Notes: generated by a model not told the origin, from the sequence alone. DNA of 64,000 nucleotides from Segatella copri (GCF_026015625.1 NZ_JAPDVG010000001.1:1736001-1800000); one strand, 5' to 3'; shown: positions 35,847 to 43,702, counted from the first letter of the stretch. Program-made: numbers and translations.

Positions 35847-37637
35847 TTAATCATTAATCACTAACAAGATGTCTTCCACAATCTGCTCATCGAGCAGGCG
35901 ATTATCCGAAAGCAACTGCTGCACATCATATCTATCGTAGAGACCCTTTCTGATGCCGCCCACCATCACCTTCATTTCTGAAGTGCCATAGTAAGAGGCG
36001 ATGCGCTCGCCGAAACCGCCATCCTTAGAGCCATCCTCCAGGGTTACCACCAACTGATGGTTTGCCTTCAGGCTATCCAGCGTCTCGGCATCCACCTCAT
36101 TCAGATAACGGGGATTGATGAGCGTAGCATCGATGCCCTTATCAGCCAACAGGCGGACTACATTCTCGCCCTTCTGATAGAACGAACCGGCGGCGATGAC
36201 TGCCACCTTCTCGCCCTGGTGCATCACCTTGTACTTTGCCTCGTAGCCATACTCAGCATCAACGGCTTCTGACGTATGAACCACGCCATTGCTTGGCACA
36301 CGGATGGCGATAGGTTTCTTATCCTGTAGAATGCTCCAGCGGAGCATGGCGAAATACTCCTCGCAGGTGGTTGGAGCCAGATAGATGAGCCCCGGAATGC
36401 TGCAGAGCATCGGAATATCGAAAAGGCAGATGTGGGTGATGTCGTTCATCGAGTTCACTCCGCCTCCTACCACGTTGATTACGGCTGGATTGGAATTGAT
36501 GCAGAGGTCTTGCGCTATCTGGTCGTAGGTGCGTTGGATGAAGGTGCTGTAAACCGTCCAAACCGGATGCAATCCACCCTTCGCCATTCCCGAAATCATC
36601 GCTACTGCCTGCTCTTCGGCGATTCCCATATCGATGTGCTGCTTGCCAGCCAGTTGGCGCTTATCGGCAGTAAAACCACCTGCGGTAGGAGTACCGGCGG
36701 TTACGGCGATGAGGGTCTTATCCTGCTTCATCTCGCTGAGCATCCAGTCGGAGAATAATGTACCGTAATCCTCTGTTGGAGCAACCTCCGGGAGGGTTCC
36801 ATCGGCATTCCTTCTTGGTCGCGAACCATCTTCCAGATTGAAAGGCATTCCCCAATGCCATGCCTCCTTGTTGGCTACGGCTGGCGCAAAACCATGACCT
36901 TTCTCTGTGTGAATGTGAACCACGGTAGGCTTATCCGTATCCTTCACGCTCTCGAAAACCTGGATGAGTTTTTCGATGTCGTTACCCTCTTCCAGGTACT
37001 TGTATTCAAAGCCCCACGCCTTGAACCAGTTGTGCTCGCAGGTGCCGTTGCTCTGGCGCAGGGCACGCAAGTTCTTGTAGATTCCGCCATGATTTTCGGC
37101 GATAGACATTTCGTTGTCGTTCACCACGATAATGATGCCCGTACCGAGTTCCGAAGCCTCATCCAGTCCCTCGAAAGCCTCGCCGCCCGAAAGGGAGCCG
37201 TCGCCGATAATGGCGATGATGTTCTCATCAGTTCCCTTGATGTCGCGCGCCTTCTGCAAACCGGTGGCAAGACTCACGGAAGTAGAAGTATGCCCCACCT
37301 CAAAGTTATCATACTCCGGACATTCGGCAGGAGAAGAATAGCCCGAAATGGCATTCATGTCATCCACATCGCCGAGGAATCCCGCAGCTCGTCCGGTGAG
37401 CACCTTATGCGGATAGCATTGGTGGCTTACGTCAAACACGAGTTTATCCTTTGGCGCATCAAAAACGTAGTGAAGCGCCACGGTAGCCTCCACGAATCCC
37501 AGGTTCGGTCCCACATGACCGCCATGCTTACTTACACGGTTCAGCACAGCCTGTCTGGTTTCATCAGCCACTACCTGCAGCTCCTTCAAATCCAGCTTCT
37601 TCAAGTCGGCTGGCGACTTTATTTTCTCAATATACAT
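35847..37637 (-). CDS. 1-deoxy-D-xylulose-5-phosphate synthase-like thiamine-diphosphate enzyme
   Basis: 596 residues with the transketolase/DXS order: pyrophosphate domain, pyrimidine domain, C-terminal domain. The N-terminal KHGGHVGPNLGFVEATVALHYVFDAP, SHQCYPHKVLTGR, IGDGSLSGGEAFEG and NDNEMSIAEN match DXS. Three points differ from housekeeping DXS. The usual IAEQHAVT is IAEEQAVA. The DRAGxVGxDGxTHxGxFD stretch, with a substrate-phosphate Arg, is VGGGVNSMNDITHICLFD, so that Arg is missing. The protein is 25-40 residues shorter. It may be a diverged DXS or a paralogue with another acceptor; a canonical dxs elsewhere would favour the latter. Monocistronic, with a TATCTTTG box at 37694-37687. 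Confidence 0.75.
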   Translation of the reverse strand: MYIEKIKSPADLKKLDLKELQVVADETRQAVLNRVSKHGGHVGPNLGFVEATVALHYVFDAPKDKLVFDVSHQCYPHKVLTGRAAGFLGDVDDMNAISGYSSPAECPEYDNFEVGHTSTSVSLATGLQKARDIKGTDENIIAIIGDGSLSGGEAFEGLDEASELGTGIIIVVNDNEMSIAENHGGIYKNLRALRQSNGTCEHNWFKAWGFEYKYLEEGNDIEKLIQVFESVKDTDKPTVVHIHTEKGHGFAPAVANKEAWHWGMPFNLEDGSRPRRNADGTLPEVAPTEDYGTLFSDWMLSEMKQDKTLIAVTAGTPTAGGFTADKRQLAGKQHIDMGIAEEQAVAMISGMAKGGLHPVWTVYSTFIQRTYDQIAQDLCINSNPAVINVVGGGVNSMNDITHICLFDIPMLCSIPGLIYLAPTTCEEYFAMLRWSILQDKKPIAIRVPSNGVVHTSEAVDAEYGYEAKYKVMHQGEKVAVIAAGSFYQKGENVVRLLADKGIDATLINPRYLNEVDAETLDSLKANHQLVVTLEDGSKDGGFGERIASYYGTSEMKVMVGGIRKGLYDRYDVQQLLSDNRLLDEQIVEDILLVIND

Positions 37638-37686
37638 ATTTTTATACTTATAGTTATGATTCTATTATGATTATGATTTCCGAGTG

Positions 37687-37694
37687 CAAAGATA
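37687..37694 (-). promoter_or_regulatory. -7 element of the DXS-like gene
   Basis: Minus-strand TATCTTTGCA, about 50 nt before the start codon. Confidence 0.5.
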
Positions 37695-37744
37695 CGAAGA
37701 TTCCCGAAAACACGCATTACCCCAACTACAGAAAAAATGAATAA

Positions 37745-37822
37745 TTTTCCGGAAAACTCATCTTGGAATATTTTTCAGAAATATCATCTGGGAATATTTT
37801 TCGGAAATCTCATCTTGGAATT
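37745..37822. repeat. Three 26-bp tandem repeats abutting the hxlR stop codon
   Basis: Units 37745-37770, 37771-37796 and 37797-37822 share TTTTTCnGAAAtnTCATCTtGGAAT. The last base of the third unit is the last base of the hxlR stop codon, and the array lies upstream of the DXS-like promoter. Confidence 0.8.
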
Positions 37823-38190
37823 CAGCCTACAGCCTTATCCCTATCCTTCAGAATCACAGCCATGTTATCCAGCGCCCATTCTATCAGGTGATCCATAATA
37901 GGAATAAGGGTTTCAGCACGGGGTGTGAGAGAATACTCCACTCTTGGCGGCACTTCGGCATAAGCCTTGCGGGTAACGTAGCCATCAACCTCCAACGATT
38001 TTAACGTGCTGGTAAGCATTTTCTGCGAAATATCCGGAATCAGCTTACGCAGAGCATTAAACCGGAGGGGACCATCCTGATGATTTTTCAGGGTGTAGAT
38101 TACAAGTAGCGACCACTTGTCGCAAACGCGCGCCAGAACGTTACGGATGGGACAGTCCTGCACTACCATTTCTTTTATCATTCTTGCCAT
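37822..38190 (-). CDS. HxlR-family transcriptional regulator
   Basis: A 122-residue winged-helix regulator of the HxlR/DUF24 group. The N-terminal CPIRNVLARVCDKWSLLVIYTL holds the family Cys and DKWS. The recognition region LRFNALRKLIPDISQKMLTSTLKSLEVDGYVTR and wing YAEVPPRVEYSLTPR follow. These proteins sense reactive electrophiles or redox state, often through the N-terminal Cys, and control a divergent gene. The cupin gene on the other strand is the likely partner. Its promoter overlaps an unusual 10-bp repeat array. Confidence 0.93.
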   Translation of the reverse strand: MARMIKEMVVQDCPIRNVLARVCDKWSLLVIYTLKNHQDGPLRFNALRKLIPDISQKMLTSTLKSLEVDGYVTRKAYAEVPPRVEYSLTPRAETLIPIMDHLIEWALDNMAVILKDRDKAVG

Positions 38191-38209
38191 AATCTATCTT
38201 TTTTATATT

Positions 38210-38269
38210 CTACAATAATCTATAATATTCTGCAAAACTCTACAATATTCTGCAATAGGCTACAAAAGT
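38210..38269. promoter_or_regulatory. Six 10-bp tandem units over the hxlR promoter: candidate operator
   Basis: From 38210 the plus strand splits into six decamers: ctacaataat, ctataatatt, ctgcaaaact, ctacaatatt, ctgcaatagg, ctacaaaagt; consensus CTACAATATT. The array spans from the -7 element of hxlR to just before its start codon, so a bound protein would block hxlR transcription. Confidence 0.6.
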
Positions 38270-38294
38270 AACTAATATCCGAAAAGATACCAAA
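38263..38294 (-). promoter_or_regulatory. hxlR promoter
   Basis: Minus strand: TTTG (38294-38291), exactly 20 bp, TACTTTTG (38270-38263). Confidence 0.75.
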
Positions 38295-38390
38295 CATACC
38301 AAGTTAATCTAAGTTAACGCTTCATTTTTCTTACTCCCATTCCCACGCAATAGTTACCTCCCAGTAACCATCTTACCCCCAAGTGCCCTC

Positions 38391-38421
38391 TTGCAGGAAC
38401 CAGTTTTTCGCAGTATCTTTG
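38391..38421 (+). promoter_or_regulatory. Cupin gene promoter
   Basis: TTG at 38391-38393, exactly 20 bp, TATCTTTG at 38414-38421, with a leader of about 95 nt to the ATG. Confidence 0.72.
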
Positions 38422-38521
38422 CAGCGCAATTCAGAAATGAAAGCTGAAAGCAGAAGTATTCACAAATTCACAATAAGAAATAAAAAAAGAGAAATATAAA
38501 CATTTAAAAATAACAGACAAG

Positions 38522-38971
38522 ATGAAAGAAACAAAGCTTATTGCAAAGGCTGAGAACTTCACAGCCACAGATTTTGGTAAGATGAGTGAAATCAAGGATT
38601 ACACCTTAGAGTTGGGTCCTGAGATTAAGATTCCCGGAAAGGTATTCGGAGGTCAGAGCGTAAACGCTACTGGTGGCGAGTTCTCATTCCAGAACTTTGC
38701 TCCTGGCACAGAGACTGGTTTCCTCCATACTCACAAGAACCACGAGGAACTGTATTTCTTCCTCAGCGGCAAGGGCGAATTCCAGGTGGATGGCAAGGTA
38801 TTCCCAGTTCAGGAGGGAAGCGTGGTGAGAGTAGCACCAGACGGCAAGCGCTCCGTTCGCAACAATGGTACAGAACCACTCGTGATGCTCTGCGTGCAGT
38901 ATAAGGGCGAAACCTTTACAGCCGAAGATGCAACCGACGGCGTGATTCTGAATGATAAGGTGGAGTGGTAG
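38522..38971 (+). CDS. Cupin-domain protein
   Basis: A 149-residue single-cupin protein. Cupin motif 1 reads GFLHTHKNHEELYFFLSGKGEF, with the two His and one Glu that bind metal; motif 2 is near PDGKRSVRNNG, where the usual His is replaced by Arg/Ser. An intact metal site is therefore uncertain. It is divergent from hxlR and probably under its control, as HxlR targets are often small detoxifying or redox proteins. The exact reaction is not known. An IS remnant begins directly after the stop. Confidence 0.82.
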   Translation: MKETKLIAKAENFTATDFGKMSEIKDYTLELGPEIKIPGKVFGGQSVNATGGEFSFQNFAPGTETGFLHTHKNHEELYFFLSGKGEFQVDGKVFPVQEGSVVRVAPDGKRSVRNNGTEPLVMLCVQYKGETFTAEDATDGVILNDKVEW

Positions 38972-38973
38972 GA

Positions 38974-39282
38974 ACTACTCCACCACCATGGATTGTCCTT
39001 GAGAACGCCGATGGCAAGAAGTCATATAGGTATTTCAAGAAGGAGCATGTGGACAAGGCTGAGGTCAGACGCAAAGTTGAGTCCATACCGTTTGAAGAAC
39101 GGAAGAAACGCAACAACGTAGAAGCAGCAATGTTCCAGTATGGCTTCCATACAAGAAACAACAAGACCAGATATCGCACACTCTTTAAGCACGGCTTGCA
39201 AGCAATTGCAAGATGCGCTTGGATGAACATGCGCCGTCTTTTCTGGTTTGACTGCCAATTAAGTCTCCAAATTGCAAAATAA
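38974..39282 (+). pseudogene. Transposase C-terminal fragment
   Basis: About 100 residues are open. The segment VRRKVESIPFEERKKRNNVE followed by AAMFQYGFHTRNNKTRYRTL resembles the end of a DDE transposase: the KKRNNVEA(S/A)MFQ segment carries the last acidic residue, and the RYRxLFKHxLxAxARCxWMN region follows. The N-terminal catalytic part is missing, so it is inactive. I cannot place the family with certainty; an IS1182/ISNCY-like DDE element is my best reading. Confidence 0.7.
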
Positions 39283-39465
39283 GTAGTTCAAAGAGCGAAT
39301 AGCCCCATTTTGAGGCATTTTTAAGGCTGTAGTTGCGTACTAAAGTTGTTTGACCAACTAATGAACACTAACTATTCGCCAGAGTTAGTTAAAGCCAAGG
39401 GAAGAATATAACAGCCCAAGGCTATTGTTTAATTTTAATAGAACCCACTTTTTCAAGTGGACTCA
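38974..39465 (+). mobile_element. Right-hand remnant of an insertion sequence
   Basis: Holds the C-terminal part of a transposase and a right terminal inverted repeat (ACTTTTTCAAGTGGACTCA, 39447-39465) that matches the MITE at 10002-10101. No left end is seen; the break is a few bases after the cupin stop. Between transposase and end, 39283-39446 is non-coding. Confidence 0.7.
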
Positions 39466-39476
39466 TACAACAAATT

Positions 39477-40256
39477 ATGAAGAAAAAAAATGTTACAATT
39501 CGACTGATTCGCAATGCAACTTTGCGAATTCATTATGCTGGAAAAGAGATACTTGTTGACCCCATGCTTGCCGAAAAAGGCACTTTGCAGTCGGCCCTCG
39601 GTGTATATAAGACCCCAAGAGTACACCTTACGATGCCGATGAATGAAATTACGAACGGTCTGGATATGGTATTGCTGACACACAACCATATTGACCATTA
39701 CGACCCGACAGTGAAACAGCATTTAGCGACGAACATCCTGTTCCTGACACAACCGCAGGATAAAGAGGGTATTAAGCAGGATGGTTTTACCAATGTAGAA
39801 AGCATTGAAAAAGACAAAACCATTGGAGATTTAACCATTCATCGCATCCAAGGGCACCATGGCTTCGGACAGATTGGAGAAATGATGGGGCCGGTATCCG
39901 GCTATGTGCTTACCGCGTCTGGTTTCCCTACCGTATATATAATGAGTGACTGCAAGTGGGAGGAGTGTATCCGTCAGACCATAGAACAGTTTTCTCCCGA
40001 TTACATCATAGTGAACAGTGGAGGTGCAATATTCCCTGAATTTTCTCGAACAGAAGGTTCTATTATTCCCGACGAACAGGAAGTTATGACCATGCTTGAT
40101 GAACTTCCCGCTCACATCAAACTAATAGCAGTCCACATGGAAGCTACCGATCATGGGCAGACCACACGCGCAATTCTGCGTAACGAGGCCATGCATCACG
40201 AAATAGAAATGAGTCGCCTGATTATTCCTGAAGATGGAGAAACAATAATATTATGA
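39477..40256 (+). CDS. Metallo-beta-lactamase-fold hydrolase, UlaG-like
   Basis: 259 residues. The Zn motif THNHIDHYD supplies His69, His71, Asp73 and His74; further ligands are the His in IQGHHGFG, the Asp in IMSDCKW and the His in AVHMEATDH. This set is that of the UlaG/L-ascorbate-6-phosphate lactonase-like branch. It starts 12 bp after the IS end, so expression may depend on that end or be read through from it. It heads a tight three-gene block with a DUF5131-like fragment and a radical SAM gene, suggesting joint function. Confidence 0.85.
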   Translation: MKKKNVTIRLIRNATLRIHYAGKEILVDPMLAEKGTLQSALGVYKTPRVHLTMPMNEITNGLDMVLLTHNHIDHYDPTVKQHLATNILFLTQPQDKEGIKQDGFTNVESIEKDKTIGDLTIHRIQGHHGFGQIGEMMGPVSGYVLTASGFPTVYIMSDCKWEECIRQTIEQFSPDYIIVNSGGAIFPEFSRTEGSIIPDEQEVMTMLDELPAHIKLIAVHMEATDHGQTTRAILRNEAMHHEIEMSRLIIPEDGETIIL

Positions 40257-40296
40257 GCGTCTGTATCAAATCACTTATAACGATGAAAACGTATGG

Positions 40297-40638
40297 ATGG
40301 GAGTTACTGTGACTAGGGCTTCCGAGAAGAAACGGCTGAAGGAATTAAAAGGTCACATTCGCTCTAAACATTATCATGCCACTTTTGAACCTCTCTTTGA
40401 AGATGTGGGTGAGATAGATTTGGAGGGTTACGAATGGACTGTTATAGGGACGGAAACAGGCAAAAGGAAAGGGAAAGTAGATGCCAATCCTGAATGGGTA
40501 CTTCATATTGTAGAACAGGCGAAAAGAAATCACATTCCGGTATTTATGAAAGAAGACCTTTTGCCTATCATGGGAGAAGACCGAATGATTCAAGAGCTAC
40601 CAGAACAATTTATAGAAAAAATATGGAAAAGGAAATAA
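40297..40638 (+). CDS. DUF5131 (phage Gp37/Gp68-like) protein, N-terminally truncated
   Basis: 113 residues. NVWMGVTVT, FEPLFEDVGEIDLEGYEWTVIGTETGK and VLHIVEQAKRNHIPVFMKE correspond to the C-terminal half of DUF5131 proteins (WLGVSVE, SCEPLLGPVDL, WVIVGGESG, GVPFFFKQ, from memory). The N-terminal half with its Cys cluster (CTxVSPGCxxCY) is missing. The frame is open upstream only to a stop at 40246, so the ATG at 40297 or a non-ATG start must be used. It may be a decayed gene. The 3' end overlaps the radical SAM gene by 16 bp. Confidence 0.65.
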   Translation: MGVTVTRASEKKRLKELKGHIRSKHYHATFEPLFEDVGEIDLEGYEWTVIGTETGKRKGKVDANPEWVLHIVEQAKRNHIPVFMKEDLLPIMGEDRMIQELPEQFIEKIWKRK

Positions 40639-41504
40639 TCAGAGAAATAGATGTACAGAGTGTCATGACCAAATCTTCGCTGCCGGTCGGCGGGTATTCG
40701 GTCAATCCCTATGTAGGCTGTCCACACGCCTGCAAATATTGCTACGCCTCGTTCATGAAACGTTTCACTGGACATACCGAACCGTGGGGAGCATTCCTGG
40801 ACGTGAAGAATTGGAAACCGATAAAGAATCCACACAAATATGATGGCGAGCGTATTGTGATAGGTTCTGTGACGGATGGTTACAATCCGTATGAAGAATC
40901 TTTCCGTCGTACGCGTAAATTGCTCGAAGAACTACATGGAAGTAATGCCGAGATTATGGTTTGTACGAAATCCGACCTCGTCCTGCGTGACCTCGATCTA
41001 TTGAAAGGTTTTCCTAAAGTAACGGTATCGTGGTCGGTCAATACGCTTGATGAGCGGTTCCGCACGGATATGGACAATGCCGTGAGCATAGAACGTCGCC
41101 TGAAAGCGATGCGTCAAGTCTATGAGGCAGGCATCCGTACCGTATGTTTCGTTTCACCCATATTTCCGGGAATAACCGATGTGAAGGCGATTATTGGAGA
41201 GGTGAAAAATTATGCCGATTTGATATGGCTTGAAAATCTGAACCTGCGTGGACAATTCAAAGGAGGAATAATGACGTATATTCGTGAGAAATATCCCGAG
41301 CTCTTTCCGTTGTACGAAGAGATATACAACAAGAAAAAACTTGATTACTGGCAGGCTTTGGAACAGGACATATCCCAGTATGCACAAACACAAGGCTTTC
41401 CCTATCGGGTGAACGATTTGCCTTACGGACGCTCCGAAAAAGGTAAGCCTGTCATCGTGAACTATTTCTATCATGAGAAAATCAGGCTCAAAAACAAAGG
41501 GTGA
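40623..41504 (+). CDS. SPL-like radical SAM protein
   Basis: 293 residues from the ATG at 40623; the ORF is open further upstream, but that frame overlaps the preceding gene. The radical SAM Cys cluster is GCPHACKYCYASF, with Cys33, Cys37 and Cys40 binding the 4Fe-4S cluster. GSVTDGYNPYEE and VSWSVNTLDE are typical of the spore-photoproduct-lyase-like/Rv2578c branch of radical SAM proteins, whose substrates are mostly unknown. Translational overlap with the DUF5131-like gene suggests a unit. I cannot name the reaction. Confidence 0.85.
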   Translation: MEKEIIREIDVQSVMTKSSLPVGGYSVNPYVGCPHACKYCYASFMKRFTGHTEPWGAFLDVKNWKPIKNPHKYDGERIVIGSVTDGYNPYEESFRRTRKLLEELHGSNAEIMVCTKSDLVLRDLDLLKGFPKVTVSWSVNTLDERFRTDMDNAVSIERRLKAMRQVYEAGIRTVCFVSPIFPGITDVKAIIGEVKNYADLIWLENLNLRGQFKGGIMTYIREKYPELFPLYEEIYNKKKLDYWQALEQDISQYAQTQGFPYRVNDLPYGRSEKGKPVIVNYFYHEKIRLKNKG

Positions 41505-41546
41505 ATGCCGTAAAAGGATAATGGATATGGTCAAAGATGAGCCTGG

Positions 41547-41647
41547 ACCTGATGATATCTCACATCAGGTATGAACAAAAATCCGCGATAAGGACAACCC
41601 ACGCCGATTGACATTGTCGCCAACAATGACAGTGGTTTATCGGGGAT
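41547..41647. repeat. Two inverted repeats downstream of the radical SAM gene
   Basis: ACCTGATG (41547-41554) with CATCAGGT (41563-41570), then a longer imperfect pair 41581-41602 (ATCCGCGATAAGGACAACCC) with 41632-41647 (GTGGTTTATCGGGGAT), with a nested GACATTGT/ACAATGAC. The first may be a terminator without a T-run. The second resembles the border of a lost element. 41505-41802 holds no gene. Confidence 0.45.
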
Positions 41648-41764
41648 TATTCTCCAAAAGGAGTAAGTTTCTCAGATTTTATTTGTACTTTTGCCATGTC
41701 ATTTATCGAATTCTCTTGTTTTTTTGCAACACTAATATAAGTGAATTCTTTGACATAACAAAAT

Positions 41765-41789
41765 CCTGAGCAACTTTTTGTTGCTCAGG
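41765..41789 (-). terminator. Terminator of the MmcQ/YjbR gene
   Basis: CCTGAGCAA pairs perfectly with TTGCTCAGG across a CTTTTTG loop, and A/T tracts lie on both sides. Confidence 0.75.
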
Positions 41790-41802
41790 TACTTAAAAAA
41801 TA

Positions 41803-42174
41803 TTATAAACTATAGTGTTGCGGAATTAAGGGATGCTCAAGCTTTTCCTTTTTCTTGAGCTTCTTCACCACTTCGGAATAGCTGTGGCGAATCAGGGACT
41901 GGATGAAATCATCTTCCAGCGTGCCATAAAGGTTTACCTGATTCCAGTATTTCTTATTCCAATGCCATGCGCCTTCTATTTCGGGATGCACTTCCCGGAG
42001 TTCGAGGGCGTAATCGGCATTACATTTCATCGTAACCCACTCGGGGCGCTCCAGGTCAACACAGGCAAAGATCTTGCCCAAGATGCGAAACGCCAAGGTC
42101 CGCTCATCAAAAGGAAAAGCCTCGGTTACGAGGGGAAGCGAGAGGCAATACTCTCTAACAGATTCTATATTCAT
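41803..42174 (-). CDS. MmcQ/YjbR-family DNA-binding-like protein
   Basis: 123 residues, the normal length. The N-terminal IESVREYCLSLPLVTEAFPFDERTLAFRILGKIFA, the ERPEWVTMKCNADYALELRE and the WHWNKKYWNQVNL segment are the YjbR/MmcQ pattern. The fold is a CyaY-like alpha/beta sandwich; the family is described as double-wing DNA-binding, but its role is not established. Single-gene unit. Confidence 0.88.
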   Translation of the reverse strand: MNIESVREYCLSLPLVTEAFPFDERTLAFRILGKIFACVDLERPEWVTMKCNADYALELREVHPEIEGAWHWNKKYWNQVNLYGTLEDDFIQSLIRHSYSEVVKKLKKKEKLEHPLIPQHYSL

Positions 42175-42315
42175 TGTATATTGTTTTTTTTATTTCTTCA
42201 CATTAAATTAATTCTACATTTCTTCACATTATATTTTAATTCTACTTGCTGAGATGCAGCTTATCCATAAAACTTTCTGAGATGCAGCTTATAATTTCTC
42301 TTTGCTCAACAGAAC

Positions 42316-42678
42316 TTACAACCATTTTTCTATTGTTTTTTGAACTTTAGGTGAACGATAAGGCTTATATTTCTGATAATCTATCTGAGATAGATCTGCA
42401 TGGTCTGTATCATCCCAATCGGTCGTCGCAGAAAGCGTAGCAGCCAGTTCCGTATCAGATTTTCCTGCACGATGAATTCTACGATGTTTTCTCTGATGTG
42501 TCAACATATCCAGACACAACACCAAGGTTACTTTGTCATCAGACGAAGCAACAGCATCCATCACCTGACGGCGCAAAGCATCAAGCTAATGAGCAGAAGA
42601 AGTACTAACTGTTACCGGTTCTTCAACCTTATCACCAGAACCTTCTTTAAATGGGTTTATATAAGGTTTTACATCCAT
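42316..42678 (-). pseudogene. 120-codon small gene with one in-frame TAG at codon 31
   Basis: From the ATG at 42678 the frame reads MDVKPYINPFKEGSGDKVEE, a Thr/Ser segment, then TAG at 42588-42586. It continues in frame as LDALRRQVMDAVASSDDKVT and on to QKTIEKWL at 42316. A promoter (TTG, 19 bp, TATCTTTG; 42734-42705) lies 27 bp upstream, so the gene is still transcribable. TAG is used as a true stop elsewhere in the window (gpsA, the ABC ATPase), so readthrough is not general. The product is not recognised. A part may be re-initiated downstream. Confidence 0.6.
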
Positions 42679-42704
42679 AATCTTAATCGTTTAATTTCTA
42701 GATG

Positions 42705-42734
42705 CAAAGATACATTTTTCTCTTTAAAGTACAA
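42705..42734 (-). promoter_or_regulatory. Promoter of the amber-interrupted gene
   Basis: Minus strand: TTG (42734-42732), 19 bp, TATCTTTG (42712-42705). Confidence 0.65.
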
Positions 42735-42795
42735 AGATTATTAGAACTTTTTTATTGTAATTGCCTCATTTATTCCTAAAATGCCGAATTACTTT

Positions 42796-43434
42796 CTACA
42801 ACTTAGTTATTTTCATGATAGCTTGCAATAACTTCATAAATCTTGCAGCCTCGCCCCCATCCATCTGAACATGATGAAACTGGAAGGAGATGGGGAGCGT
42901 GGTTCGGAAGAAACCACGGCGATAACTCCCCCACATCAGCATAGGGTTGCAGAACAAATCCGTGTATTGATTCACGATACAATCAAGCTCCGTTCCTATC
43001 ATCGCCGACGTTCCCACCACCATCGCATCCTCTAAAGAAGATGATTTGCATTCAGCAGCAGCCTCAGAAGTCAGACGGAGATAATCTTCATTAAACTTCT
43101 GAATATCATCAGAATAAGGAATATCGCAGGAATTGATTCCTCCCTTCTTATTTTCCACAATTACGTTAATGGCGATAGAATCGTATTGCATCAATCGCCA
43201 GGATGAGCCGGATATTTTTTCCGGAAGAAGATAAAACTCCCTGGTTCTCGATGCAGCACAACCTATCGCCCAGCACAAGACCATATTGAATTTCCATCCC
43301 CTCTTCCTGCTTATCTTCAAAATTCGGGAAACGTCGAATGTCTTGGTCAGGGTTACCATCGGCATCGGCGACGACATCCATAATTCGAATGCCGCCGCCC
43401 TGGAAGTTTCTCTTGCATTTATCTCTTTCTTCAT
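42796..43434 (-). CDS. Chloramphenicol acetyltransferase-like protein
   Basis: 212 residues, the CatA length. The catalytic motif HHVQMDGGEAARF (His187/His188 region, HHxxxDG) is intact, and MVTLTKTFDVSRI, FNMVLCWAIGCAAS and the PISFQFHH stretch fit the CAT trimer fold. The substrate tunnel residues are not readable by eye. Chromosomal CAT-like proteins of Bacteroidota often do not confer resistance. Promoter box TATCTTTG at 43545-43538. The 328-bp divergent spacer to the cyd operon holds both promoters and nothing else seen. Confidence 0.85.
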   Translation of the reverse strand: MKKEINARETSRAAAFELWMSSPMPMVTLTKTFDVSRILKISRKRGWKFNMVLCWAIGCAASRTREFYLLPEKISGSSWRLMQYDSIAINVIVENKKGGINSCDIPYSDDIQKFNEDYLRLTSEAAAECKSSSLEDAMVVGTSAMIGTELDCIVNQYTDLFCNPMLMWGSYRRGFFRTTLPISFQFHHVQMDGGEAARFMKLLQAIMKITKL

Positions 43435-43702
43435 AACATTCTTCTTCTCATCAACTTTATTTCAAATCATACTTTATCCTCATTTTCTCCTATTTATATG
43501 ATAAGTTTTTTGCATCCCATTTGATGTAATGCGACTGCAAAGATAGGCAATTTTTTTAAAATAAAGGAATAAAACAAGAGTTTTTAGAGAAGATAGATTA
43601 CTTTTTGATGGATAAACAGATAACATTAAAAAGAAAAACTTTAAAATAACTCCCTTATGAGATACCTAAAAACAATCTTTTTGTAACTTTTTCAACAAAA
43701 TA

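Noticed and set aside
38522..38971. Cupin gene truncated by the IS remnant
   Set aside because: Its length and C-terminal strands look complete; the IS remnant begins after the stop.
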